Origin: Deltaproteobacteria bacterium
Lineage (GTDB): Bacteria > Desulfobacterota > BSN033 > UBA1163
DNA length: 52,937 nucleotides
Direction of reading: 5' to 3'
Assembly: GCA_018333535.1 (NCBI GenBank)
Contig: JAGXTA010000010.1
Span: 1 to 52,937 of the forward strand
The notes beneath the pieces were generated by a model. That model was not told the origin of the DNA. It saw nothing but the letters and a program-made list of their open reading frames with translations, and searched no databases. Shown here one piece after another: positions 32,801 through 40,888 of this stretch. A program made the translations under genes and the position numbers. The first letter of the stretch is position 1. Each line of letters opens with the position of its first letter.

Positions 32801-34705
32801 ATGAGTTCCATTGCTCAGAATAGTCCCGGAAAAGTGTCGCTTTTGATGGGGAACGAGGCCATTGCCCGGGGAGCGCTTGAGGCAGGGGTGAAGGTCTGCG
32901 CAGCCTATCCGGGAAATCCGTCCTCGGAGATCATCGGGACCCTTGCCGGAGTCGCTGAGGAGTTGGGGCTCCATGTGGAGTGGTCGATCAATGAGAAGGT
33001 TGCCCTTGAGGTGGCGGCGGCGGCCTCTCTGTCAGGGCTCAGAGGCCTTTGCGCTATGAAGCAGAACGGACTCAATGTGGCCTCTGATTTCCTCCTCAAT
33101 CTCAATCTGACCGGATGCCGCGGAGGTCTTGTCGTGGTCGTTGCGGATGACCCCGGAGGAATCTCTTCGAGCAACGAGGAGGACTCGCGCCTCTTCGCCA
33201 AAATCGGAGATTTGCCCCTTCTGGAGCCTGCCAATTTTCAGGAAGCCAAGGAGATGACCCGGGAGGCTTTCAACCTCTCGGAGAGGCTGGGTCTCCCTGT
33301 GCTGATCCGGAGCGTGACCCGTGTTTCACACGCCAGGGGCAATGTCACTTTCGACGAACTCCCTCAGTCCAGCCCGAAGCCTCGATTTGACCTTTCCCGG
33401 CCAAGCCTCGCCTTTCCAGCCATGCCCAATCATAAAGTCCTTCATGAGAAATTTGAAAGGGCGAAGAAGATGTTTGAAGAGTCCCCTTTCAATTTTTACA
33501 GGGGGCCGGAGAAACCTGATTTCATGGTGATCACGAGCGGAAGCGGATATATGTATTCCCTTGAAGCGGTGATCAATCTGAAAGTTGAAAAAAGGATCGG
33601 CATTCTCAAGATCGGGACGACCTGGCCTCTGCCGGAGGAATTTGTCCTGAGACATCTCCGGAGGTCTGAGAATTTCTTGTTCATCGAGGAGGTGGACCCA
33701 TTTCTCGAGAATAATGTGAAGGAGCTCTTTGCACAGAATTGTTCCGACTTAGGAGTAAAACGGTTCTCCGGAAAGGCGAACCATACGGTTCCGGATGTGG
33801 GCGAGCTCAACCCGGAGATCGTTACTTCCGCGCTCCAGACGCTCTTAAGTGTTGACTATATGCCAAGGCCTGAAGATTATCGCCGGCGGGCCGATGAAGC
33901 GGTTGCCAAACAGGTGCCGCCAAGAGCGCACAGCTTCTGCGCCGGATGTCCTCATCGGGCGACTTACTGGGCGATTAAGACCGCTCTGGCATTGGATGGA
34001 CGGGATGGCTTTGTCCTGGGCGACATCGGCTGTTATTCGCTGGGAATGGGGCCTTCCGGTTTTTCCCAGATGAAGACGCTTCATGCGATGGGCTCCGGAA
34101 CCGGATTGGCCAGCGGGTTCGGCCAGCTTGAGCGCTTCGGGATGGAGCAGCCTGTGGTGGCTGTTTGCGGCGATTCGACTTTCTATCATGCAGCCATGCC
34201 CGCCCTGGCCAATGCCTACTATAATGGAGCAAACTTTTTATTGCTTCTTCTTGATAACAACGCCACTGCCATGACCGGTTTTCAGCCCCATCCGGGCACC
34301 GGCTCAACGGCAACCGGAGGCCCGGCGCCGGTTATTAATCTCAAGGCGATCTGCGAAGCTTTGGGGTCCCAAGTGGAGGTGGTTGATCCTTTCGATGCGG
34401 GGGAAACCGTTGAGACGATCCTGAGGCTCATTCGAATGGAAAGAGGAGTAAAGGCCCTCATCCTTAAGAGAGAATGCGCGCTGGTGAGCGGAAAGCGTCA
34501 GAAAAATCTTTTTAAGGTCGAGATAGATCAGGAGAGATGTCTGGGAGAGGCGTGTGGCTGCAACCGGCTCTGTACGAGGGTTTTCAAATGTCCCGGGTTG
34601 ATATGGAATCAGAGTGATGGAAAGGCACAGATTGACGAGGCAATCTGCAATGGATGCGGGGTATGTGCAGAAATCTGCCCTGCTTCAGCCATCCATCGTT
34701 CATAA
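32801..34705 (+). CDS. iorA: Indolepyruvate:ferredoxin oxidoreductase, alpha subunit
   Basis: Oxidatively decarboxylates aryl 2-oxoacids to acyl-CoA, reducing ferredoxin, in anaerobic aromatic amino acid breakdown. It has 634 residues with GAAGGGG before the ATG. Domains in order: N-terminal pyrimidine-binding domain (GNEAIARGALEAGV, AAYPGNPSSEI, with SINEKVALEVAAAAS near residue 64 and MKQNGLNVASD near 87); a central region; the TPP domain (FCAGCPHRATYWAI near 378, GDIGCYSLG near 405, and the metal/TPP site GDST...DNNATAMTG near 455-490); and a C-terminal ferredoxin domain (CGCNRLC and CNGCGVCAEICPASAI). It has the usual size and motifs. Its partner iorB lies 240 bases on. Confidence 0.94.
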   Translation: MSSIAQNSPGKVSLLMGNEAIARGALEAGVKVCAAYPGNPSSEIIGTLAGVAEELGLHVEWSINEKVALEVAAAASLSGLRGLCAMKQNGLNVASDFLLNLNLTGCRGGLVVVVADDPGGISSSNEEDSRLFAKIGDLPLLEPANFQEAKEMTREAFNLSERLGLPVLIRSVTRVSHARGNVTFDELPQSSPKPRFDLSRPSLAFPAMPNHKVLHEKFERAKKMFEESPFNFYRGPEKPDFMVITSGSGYMYSLEAVINLKVEKRIGILKIGTTWPLPEEFVLRHLRRSENFLFIEEVDPFLENNVKELFAQNCSDLGVKRFSGKANHTVPDVGELNPEIVTSALQTLLSVDYMPRPEDYRRRADEAVAKQVPPRAHSFCAGCPHRATYWAIKTALALDGRDGFVLGDIGCYSLGMGPSGFSQMKTLHAMGSGTGLASGFGQLERFGMEQPVVAVCGDSTFYHAAMPALANAYYNGANFLLLLLDNNATAMTGFQPHPGTGSTATGGPAPVINLKAICEALGSQVEVVDPFDAGETVETILRLIRMERGVKALILKRECALVSGKRQKNLFKVEIDQERCLGEACGCNRLCTRVFKCPGLIWNQSDGKAQIDEAICNGCGVCAEICPASAIHRS

Positions 34706-34756
34706 ATTAAGTTATGCATAGTCGAAACAGGTTTTTAGCGATTGTTCCGGATATAA

Positions 34757-34895
34757 ATCCAAAGCACGAATTTCGAAATCCGAAACAATACCAAATGACC
34801 AAATTTCAAATGTTTGGAAAAAGTTTTTAATAATTTGAATTTCGGAAATTCGAGTTTGTTTCGTGCTTCGATATTCGAATTTCGGATTTTTAATC
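34757..34895. repeat. Facing heptanucleotide arrays between iorA and iorB
   Basis: In the left arm CG recurs every seven bases (CGAATTT, CGAAATC, CGAAACA from 34767). The right arm shows the same rhythm on the other strand (TTTCGTG, CTTCGAT, ATTCGAA, TTTCGGA at 34859-34886). The arms share reverse-complement words such as GTTTCG and TTTCGGATTT, so the whole is an imperfect inverted repeat. Confidence 0.65.
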
Positions 34896-34944
34896 AAGGG
34901 CTGTTTGGGTCTGGTTACGCAAGATGGTAAAAGAGGCCATATCG

Positions 34945-35568
34945 ATGTTCCTTCCCAAAGATCCATTTAATGTGATCATCGGCGGGGTGGGAGGACAGGG
35001 GAATGTCCTGGCATCACGGATTCTGGGCGAGATGCTTGTCTCTCAGGGGTATGTCATCACGATCGGGGAGACTTACGGCGCCTCACAGCGGGGAGGCTCG
35101 GTCATGAGCCATCTGCGGATTTCAAAGACGGAACCGTTTTCTCCCCTGATTCCCGAGGGACAATGCGATCTTCTCATCGCTCTTGAACCGGTTGAGGGCC
35201 TCAGGATACTGGCTCCCTATGGAAATCCGAAGATCATAACCTTACTCAATACGAGACCGATCCATCCCATTGATGTCATCGCCGGCAATGCGGCTTATCC
35301 GGAGGTGTCGAGCGTGATCGCAAAAATTCAGGAACTGAGCAGACGGGTCTGGACGCTTAACGCCACAGAGGTTGCCCTGGAGATGGGCGATCCGATATTT
35401 GCCAATATTGTCATGCTTGGCGCGCTCTCTGCCATTCAAGTCCTGCCCATTGACCGGCAGGTCTTTAAATCGGTCATCGGAGATTTACTTCCCTCTCGCA
35501 CGATGGATGAAAATTTACGGGCTTTTGAAAGAGGTGGAGAGGCGGTCGAGGAGAGGACAAACCATTAA
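34945..35568 (+). CDS. iorB: Indolepyruvate:ferredoxin oxidoreductase, beta subunit
   Basis: The small gamma-like subunit of 2-oxoacid:ferredoxin oxidoreductases. Just after the start it reads NVIIGGVGGQGNVLASRILGE, followed by GETYGASQRGGSVMSHLRIS near residue 45, both hallmark segments. ATG 34945 has AAGAGG at good spacing. ATG 34924 would add seven residues and has no clear site. The gap to iorA contains the heptanucleotide inverted repeat, so the pair is probably still cotranscribed but with a structured spacer. It ends four bases into the converging histidine-kinase-like gene. Confidence 0.92.
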   Translation: MFLPKDPFNVIIGGVGGQGNVLASRILGEMLVSQGYVITIGETYGASQRGGSVMSHLRISKTEPFSPLIPEGQCDLLIALEPVEGLRILAPYGNPKIITLLNTRPIHPIDVIAGNAAYPEVSSVIAKIQELSRRVWTLNATEVALEMGDPIFANIVMLGALSAIQVLPIDRQVFKSVIGDLLPSRTMDENLRAFERGGEAVEERTNH

Positions 35569-36476
35569 TCTCCCCTTCCCACTTTTTTCTGTCGATCCGC
35601 AGGCAACAAGAATTGGAACACATTTCTCCTCTCAATGGGTAAGAATAAAGAAATCAACCTCATGCCTTTTTGGGCATACGATTTTGTTTCCATCGCCCCT
35701 CTGTTTTTCTCCACCGTCTTTTTAACCATTTGCAGTATTAAATCCGTTCCTTCTTCACGATGGTCGGTTGGAAGGGAAGGCAAAAGGTCTAACGATTTTT
35801 CCTGAGAGTCGAAATGGGTTAAAATAATGAGTATTTCGATATATTTCATATCTTTCTGAAATCGTTCCTTTGCCTCAACCTTCCACCCTTGGGGCTCAAC
35901 GGATCGGGTCAGGATACCTAATCCGCCATTTAACGAAATCGAAAAGAGAACATATTGAAAGAGAGAGTTTAAAATAAACCTCATCTGTTCGTCCGTTACC
36001 GTTGTTTCAGGCAAGTCTGGCTCAAATTGTTTTTTGATGATTCGGATGTTTTTATTTTCAAATTCCTTCCCGTTCTCTTTTAAAATTTCTTCCAACAGGG
36101 AATGAATGGTGTTTGTCTTTTTGACAGGAGTGATGATATTTAGATAATCACAAAAGCAGTCCAAAACAGAAATAGACTTCTCAATGTCTTCAGAGACAAC
36201 CGTGTAAAAATAGTCTCCTAAATCCCTATCCCTGAAGTTCTCCTGAGAATAGTACGCCAGGGTTTTCATGGCGGCGAGGCTCCCCCTGATGTGGTCAATC
36301 AATTCGAGGAGAAAAGGAAATAAAGAATTGGGGCCCTGTTCAGGAGAAAGATTTTTATCCTTCGGCGAGGATGATTCGGGCCCGCCATGAAAGGTAAAAA
36401 AATCAGATATGTTGTTTTTATTTTTATCGTCCTCTTGAAACATGATATTCTTAATATTTTCCTGAGCGCTTTCCAT
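35565..36476 (-). CDS. Degenerate histidine-kinase-like protein
   Basis: 303 residues with AGAGGAT before the ATG. After a charged N-terminal stretch of about 50 residues comes a helical segment, LLELIDHIRGSLAAMKTLAYYS, that looks like the phosphoacceptor helix of a sensor kinase (D-H-I-R-G-S-L in place of the usual H-E-x-x-x-P-L). The later part resembles an ATPase fold, with an N-box-like region (DEQMRFILNSLFQYVLFSIS near residue 160). The clear D-x-G-x-G and G-x-G boxes are missing, however. No sensor domain, membrane span or response regulator is present. It may be a pseudo-kinase acting as a scaffold or phosphatase, or another helical protein. Convergent with iorB. Confidence 0.5.
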   Translation of the reverse strand: MESAQENIKNIMFQEDDKNKNNISDFFTFHGGPESSSPKDKNLSPEQGPNSLFPFLLELIDHIRGSLAAMKTLAYYSQENFRDRDLGDYFYTVVSEDIEKSISVLDCFCDYLNIITPVKKTNTIHSLLEEILKENGKEFENKNIRIIKKQFEPDLPETTVTDEQMRFILNSLFQYVLFSISLNGGLGILTRSVEPQGWKVEAKERFQKDMKYIEILIILTHFDSQEKSLDLLPSLPTDHREEGTDLILQMVKKTVEKNRGAMETKSYAQKGMRLISLFLPIERRNVFQFLLPADRQKKVGRGD

Positions 36477-36891
36477 TTTTTAAATCCTCTCTATTCTTTG
36501 CCGAAATATGCTCCATCATAGTTTTTCTAAGAATATTCAATCCTGAGGATAATTACAGCAAGTCTTATGCCAATTTATTTTAAATTGTATAATATATTGA
36601 ATGTATTATGTAATTAGAACTATTTAATTATGCTTTGGCCAATTCTATTTCTGAAAATTGTCACAAAAGTTATGAAAAGATTAAAATAAAGAAGATGGTC
36701 TCGCGAACGTCTGAAAAACCCATTATCAGTCATTCCTGCGCAAGTCCCGCTCTTAGCGGGATGTTTTCAACTAGTTAAAATTCTCTGGATTCCCGTTTTT
36801 CCACATGAGGCGGACCCGCTCTTCGGCGGGCACGGGAATGACGACTTTTTACGATTCCATCAAAGAAAAGATGAAAGAAAAAGGAGGGAGG
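36477..36891. other. Gap with a REP-like palindromic unit
   Basis: AT-rich upstream region of the kinase-like gene, then at 36741-36841 a compound palindrome: CCCGCT-CTT-AGCGGG near 36747, and TTCCCGT (36791-36797) facing ACGGGAA (36831-36837) with CCCGC/GCGGG between. The phrase CATTCC...GGGAATGACG is typical of dispersed REP units in this group. Otherwise nothing is seen. Confidence 0.6.
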
Positions 36892-37045
36892 TTATTCTTT
36901 GGAAAGGGTTTCCAATATCCCTTTGAGGTAGCCGATGGAGTGGCTGGCGATGGTCTGAGGGTCGGGGCTGAAATTGAAGACCTCCACGGAGATGTAGCCT
37001 TTATAACCATTTTTGAGCAATGTTTTTAAAATCGGCGTAAACTTC
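36892..37045 (-). pseudogene. Fragment of a TIM-barrel isomerase gene (copy of the 3' end of the gene at 38626)
   Basis: On the minus strand it encodes the last ~45 residues of the isomerase (GYISVEVFNFSPDPQTIAS and so on) with its own stop (TAA at 36894-36892). Over 36927-37030 it differs from 38659-38760 by a single base. The extreme C-terminus differs (ends ILETLSKE rather than LLEGLVE), and upstream of about 37045 similarity stops. It is a partial duplicate, not an intact gene. Confidence 0.85.
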
Positions 37046-37079
37046 TTATAAATAAGAATGGGCCTACCCCCAAGAATTT

Positions 37080-37619
37080 TTATTGAAGTTTTTCTAATTC
37101 CTGTTTTTTTAGTTCCTTGATCTTTTCTAATGTGTCCCTGTATATGTGGTCCTTTAATGGGTTGAGTTCGATTGCCCTCAAGGCATATCTTTCTGCCACA
37201 TCGAGTTTTTCACGCTTAATATAATAAAGCCAGGCGAGATTGTTATGGGCATCGGCATTCCGGGGGTCCTTCTTGATCATTTTTTTATAGTAGGTTTCTG
37301 CTTCGCCAAACTCATTTTTCAAAAAATGAGCGTTTCCAAGATAATGATAGGCGATCGTGAGTTTTTTAGCAGCCAGTTTATATTCTTGAATGGCAGAATC
37401 GAGCAGGCCCTTTTTCTCATAGGCCAATCCGAGATTTAAATGTTCTTCAGGAGTAAGCGGGTCCTTCAGGACGACGATCTTCGGCAGAGAGCAATTAGGA
37501 AAAAGCATCAGTACAAAAATGCCCAAGAGAAGGGCAGATAATATCCTCCATTTGACTATTGCGTGATTGCTTGTTATCGGGGGGTGATCAAAAGTGTCCA
37601 GAATTTCTTTCTCTTCCAT
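37080..37619 (-). CDS. TPR-repeat protein linked to the C39-like peptidase
   Basis: 179 residues. A hydrophobic segment near residues 25-42 ends in LFPNCS, a possible lipobox or membrane anchor. Then come TPR units: TPEEHLNLGLAYEKKG, a central IAYHYLGNAHFLKNEFGEAE, and NADAHNNLAWLYYIK. It overlaps the end of the peptidase gene by 46 bases. In PA2778-type proteins of Pseudomonas the C39-like peptidase and TPR part are one polypeptide. Here they are split between two overlapping frames, through either natural fission or an old frameshift. It probably acts with the peptidase in the envelope. Confidence 0.7.
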   Translation of the reverse strand: MEEKEILDTFDHPPITSNHAIVKWRILSALLLGIFVLMLFPNCSLPKIVVLKDPLTPEEHLNLGLAYEKKGLLDSAIQEYKLAAKKLTIAYHYLGNAHFLKNEFGEAETYYKKMIKKDPRNADAHNNLAWLYYIKREKLDVAERYALRAIELNPLKDHIYRDTLEKIKELKKQELEKLQ

Positions 37620-38098
37620 GATTTAATAAAATCCTTCAGTGAGATGGCCTTGAATCGTTCCCTACCGGAATTGGCAATGATGCCCTTTTCGTCATAACCC
37701 ACCACCACCATAAAATGGTTCTGCTGGTATACCCAGAAACCATAATCGACCAAGACAATGAGGGGGAACCCCAAGTCAATCTTATCCTTCAGGTCTTTCA
37801 CAGAGCCTTCATAGGAATCAGCCTTTAGGCCTTTTTTCTCCGCGTATAAGAGCATATCGATATTGAGCGTCCCTTTTGCTGACGGGCTGAATATTTCAAT
37901 GGCAATTTCTTCGGGGCTGACCGGAGTCCCCCAATAATTCAACACGCCCGCAAGGGAGGCGGGGCCGCACTGGTAGGTCTCCTGGGGAAAAAACGGGACG
38001 TCTTTAATAAGATGAAGAGATTTAACCCCTTTTAAATGGGGAGTGACCGCACAGGAAGATAAACAAGTTAAGGCCAAAAAGATGAAGGAGAGGCGCAC
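37574..38098 (-). CDS. C39-like cysteine peptidase lipoprotein (PA2778 family)
   Basis: GTG 38098 gives 174 residues with a lipoprotein signal (VRLSFIFLALTCLSSC). GGGGAGG lies upstream at a rather long spacing. The longer frame to 38248 runs back into the PA2779-like gene and has no ribosome site. The catalytic pattern is C39/papain-like: Cys in YQCGPASLAGVLNYWG near residue 45, His in QNHFMVVVGYD near 130 and a following Asn in IIANSG. PA2778/PA2779 pairs are conserved in proteobacteria, but the biological role is not established. The order PA2779-like, peptidase, TPR on this strand suggests one transcript. Confidence 0.75.
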   Translation of the reverse strand: MRLSFIFLALTCLSSCAVTPHLKGVKSLHLIKDVPFFPQETYQCGPASLAGVLNYWGTPVSPEEIAIEIFSPSAKGTLNIDMLLYAEKKGLKADSYEGSVKDLKDKIDLGFPLIVLVDYGFWVYQQNHFMVVVGYDEKGIIANSGRERFKAISLKDFIKSWKRKKFWTLLITPR

Positions 38099-38151
38099 CC
38101 ATTTGAGAGCGCCTCCCCAGAAATAACTTTCTGACAAAATAAGTTCCCTTG

Positions 38152-38550
38152 CTATTTCTCTTTTTCGATGACAACCCGGTGTCCCGAAACATAAATAACG
38201 ACACCGATGATGATGGCGATTAACAAGATGACAATAAGCACGGCCCAACCGCTGCCACCCACCTGGAGTTGATCGAGGTTGAGGGCCAGTTGATGGATCT
38301 GATGGTCGCGGAGTTGGGTTAATCTCTTTTCAATCTCATCAGGAGTGAAACCCAGATCCCTCAGCCTTTCTTCCACCATCTTCATCTCAAGCACCTTTCG
38401 AATCTTCTCAAGATCGGAAGACCGATCGAAAGATAGCATTGAAATGGCCTCGGAAGGGGAGAATCCTGCATAGACCCTCGGTGTGATGCCAATGATGAAC
38501 ATGGCCACCACCAAATAGCATGCAACATACTTCATCCACGATGGTTTCAC
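38152..38550 (-). CDS. PA2779 family small membrane protein
   Basis: A 132-residue protein with an N-terminal export signal (MKYVACYLVVAMFIIGITP), a central helical part (SPSEAISMLSFDRSSDLEKI, KRLTQLRDHQIHQLA) and a C-terminal membrane span near residues 100-122. This is the arrangement of PA2779-type proteins. The start is GTG 38550 behind AAAGGAGA. It is the first gene of the run PA2779-like, peptidase, TPR. Function unknown; it is conserved next to the peptidase and may anchor or control it. Confidence 0.75.
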   Translation of the reverse strand: MKPSWMKYVACYLVVAMFIIGITPRVYAGFSPSEAISMLSFDRSSDLEKIRKVLEMKMVEERLRDLGFTPDEIEKRLTQLRDHQIHQLALNLDQLQVGGSGWAVLIVILLIAIIIGVVIYVSGHRVVIEKEK

Positions 38551-38625
38551 CTTTCTTATCTCCTTTCATGAAATTTACTTCATAGAAATATATTATAAAA
38601 AGAAGGATTGAGTGTCAAGGAAAAA

Positions 38626-39456
38626 CTACTCTACTAATCCCTCAAGGAGTCCTTTCAGGTAGCCGATGGAGCGGCTGGCGATGGTCTGAGGGTCGGGGCT
38701 GAAATTGAAGACCTCCACGGAGATGTAGCCTTTATAACCATTTTTGAGCAATGTTTTTAGGATCGGTGCGAATTTCGTCTCGCCAAAGCCGGGGCCCGAT
38801 CCATTGGCGTCATTGACATGGACATGGCGGAGATACCCGGAGTCGAGAGCCTGGAGGAGGGCGCCTGTCAATGACTTCTCAGAGGCGAAGGCGCTCTTGC
38901 AGTCAAAGGTCATCTTCAAATTGGGATGCCGCACCTCTTTGACAAATCGGGTTGCATCCTTGATGGTATTGATAAAATTGGTCTGGTCGGGAGAGAGGGG
39001 TTCGAGGCAGTAGAAGACATTTCTCTGCCGGGCGGCCTTCAGGGAAACCTTGAACGTCTCGATAGCGTAATCCCAGGAATTCTTGGCGTTCCATCCCTCC
39101 TTGACGGTCCTCTGATGGGGTGAACCGTGGACGAGGACTTTCCCTCCGATGTCGGCGCAGAAGTGGATGAGGGCTTCGATATATTCCTGGGTCTGGATGC
39201 GGATATATTCGTCAGGGTGATTGATGTAGAGCCCTTCGGGCTTGACGAGAAGCCAGTGAAGGCCGACGATCTCAATTCCGTTGTCCTCTGCGGCACGGCG
39301 GATCGCATTTCGCCTCTTCGTTGATATCTCAGTGACAGAATCGGCCAGCGTGAAGGGTGCGATCTCCACTCCATCGTATCCCAATTTCGCCGCATACTCG
39401 AAGACTCTTTCGATGGGCCATCCCTGAAAAAGCTCATTGCAGATGGAGATCTTCAT
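38626..39456 (-). CDS. Xylose-isomerase-like TIM barrel (sugar phosphate isomerase/epimerase family)
   Basis: 276 residues with an AP-endonuclease-2/xylose-isomerase-like barrel. The metal ligands of the fold are visible: Glu in YCLEPLSPDQTN near residue 148, Asp in MTFDCKSAF near 183, His in HVHVNDANG near 210 and Glu in YISVEVFNF near 247. This set is shared with hexulose-6-phosphate 3-epimerase-type and inosose-dehydratase-type enzymes, so the substrate is open. It overlaps the end of the MttB gene by four bases, so it is the last gene of the tctCBA-mttB operon. Part of its 3' end was copied to 36892-37045. Confidence 0.85.
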   Translation of the reverse strand: MKISICNELFQGWPIERVFEYAAKLGYDGVEIAPFTLADSVTEISTKRRNAIRRAAEDNGIEIVGLHWLLVKPEGLYINHPDEYIRIQTQEYIEALIHFCADIGGKVLVHGSPHQRTVKEGWNAKNSWDYAIETFKVSLKAARQRNVFYCLEPLSPDQTNFINTIKDATRFVKEVRHPNLKMTFDCKSAFASEKSLTGALLQALDSGYLRHVHVNDANGSGPGFGETKFAPILKTLLKNGYKGYISVEVFNFSPDPQTIASRSIGYLKGLLEGLVE

Positions 39457-40871
39457 GTGATTCTCTCTAAACCCTTTTTTTCGATCCGTTCAAGCTTTTC
39501 TCTCTGTGATCCGCTCAAATGTTCGATGGGAGGATTATTTAATAACATTTTAACACGTTCCTTTGCCACTTCAAGCAATTCTTTTTTGCCCGCCGTTTCC
39601 CAGACCGTCCACCGTTCACGGCTCAAGAGGTCGGTGAGGCGCAACTCGTTTTTGAAATGCCTGAGGGTATGTTCACTCGAAAGATAGTCTCCCTTCTGTC
39701 CCATCTCTTTGATCAGAGGGAGAGCCATCCGTTCCTCATCCATTTCGATTCCCTTAAAGGCACGGAGAATCCCTGCTGCAATTTCATTATCCATGATGGC
39801 CTGCTCCGGGCAGAGAGAGAGGGTGGATTCGAGATTTCCGATTCCCCATATGAGATTGACTCCTCCGAGGCCATGCAGAAGCCCGAGAAGCGTTTTTTCA
39901 TAGGCAGCCTGGGCGTCCGGGATCTTGGATTCGGTGTTCATCCAGGAGGCTGATGGGAGATGGTGAAAATGGGCGATGGCGCTTCCCGCAGCCCCCAACA
40001 GTCCGCCCTCCGGCGCACCGGTCAGAGTTTCCGCAACTTTCATGTCGAAGGTATGAGAGAAACCGAGATTGAAGACAACTGGCCGGCCGGGTTCGAGGAG
40101 TTGGGCAATCACCACTCCGCTCAATGCCTCTGCATTGGCAAGGACAAGCGACCCTGCGAGCGTCACCGGACCGGTTGCTCCTGAGATGACCTCCGAATTG
40201 ATCATGAGGGGAATTCCGTATCCGGAAGATACACGGAAGACCTCCAGGGCTGAATCTGACCAGCGGAGAGGGCTGACGCAAGTAAAACCGAGGCTGAAAA
40301 TGGGATGATTCTTCAAAGACTTTCCGTTGAGAAGAACGTCCGCCATTTCAAGGATGACCTCTATCCCTTTGGGTGTGAAGATGACAGGGCGAAGATGTTT
40401 TTGGGTATATTCCGCCATTGCCCGGAAACCCACAAAGTCTCTGGCCGAGGGAGGGTAATCCGAAAGATTGGTTCCCACAATGGCGTGGAGATGAGGCAGG
40501 TGATCTGCCACACGACAGAACTCTGTGTAGAGTTCCCTGGTTAATTCTCTCCTCTCCGGTCCACGAAGATAGAACATGGCGTTTCCTGTCCAGAAGAGGG
40601 GAGGAGCACCGGGTTTTACCTTTACCCTATTTCCCTTCAAGTCCATAAAGTCAATGGACCGGGGCGCCTTTTTGAGCGATGCTTCTATCAGATCGGGAGG
40701 GAAAAGAAGAGCGAAATCGTTTCCCTCTTTTGCCCCGGCTTCGAGGAGGAGAGACCGGATTTCCGGATGGGTAATCTTGACACCGGTCCCGGAGAGGACC
40801 TCCAGGCTCGATTCATGGATTGACTGAATCTCTTTTTTTGATAAAAACCCTTCGATTCTTCTCTCTCTCAT
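39453..40871 (-). CDS. MttB-family (non-pyrrolysine) trimethylamine/betaine methyltransferase-like protein
   Basis: 472 residues, matching the MttB superfamily: IHESSLEVLSGTGVKITHPEIR at the start, the FWTGNAMFYLR segment near 97 and INSEVISGATGPVTLAGSLVLANAEALSG near residues 228-256. There is no in-frame TAG, so it lacks pyrrolysine, like the MtgB/MtpB enzymes that demethylate glycine betaine or proline betaine. Those enzymes need a corrinoid protein and a methyltetrahydrofolate methyltransferase, and neither is found here. It sits after tctA with a 17-base gap, which suggests that the transported compound, possibly a methylated amine or betaine, is its substrate. Confidence 0.85.
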   Translation of the reverse strand: MRERRIEGFLSKKEIQSIHESSLEVLSGTGVKITHPEIRSLLLEAGAKEGNDFALLFPPDLIEASLKKAPRSIDFMDLKGNRVKVKPGAPPLFWTGNAMFYLRGPERRELTRELYTEFCRVADHLPHLHAIVGTNLSDYPPSARDFVGFRAMAEYTQKHLRPVIFTPKGIEVILEMADVLLNGKSLKNHPIFSLGFTCVSPLRWSDSALEVFRVSSGYGIPLMINSEVISGATGPVTLAGSLVLANAEALSGVVIAQLLEPGRPVVFNLGFSHTFDMKVAETLTGAPEGGLLGAAGSAIAHFHHLPSASWMNTESKIPDAQAAYEKTLLGLLHGLGGVNLIWGIGNLESTLSLCPEQAIMDNEIAAGILRAFKGIEMDEERMALPLIKEMGQKGDYLSSEHTLRHFKNELRLTDLLSRERWTVWETAGKKELLEVAKERVKMLLNNPPIEHLSGSQREKLERIEKKGLERIT

Positions 40872-40888
40872 GGAAATTGCTTCTCCCT

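Noticed and set aside
36805-37029. 74-residue plus-strand frame
   Set aside because: It is antisense to the duplicated isomerase fragment and overlaps a REP-like palindrome.
39453-40871. MttB as a pyrrolysine enzyme
   Set aside because: The frame is complete without any in-frame TAG, and no pyl genes are seen.
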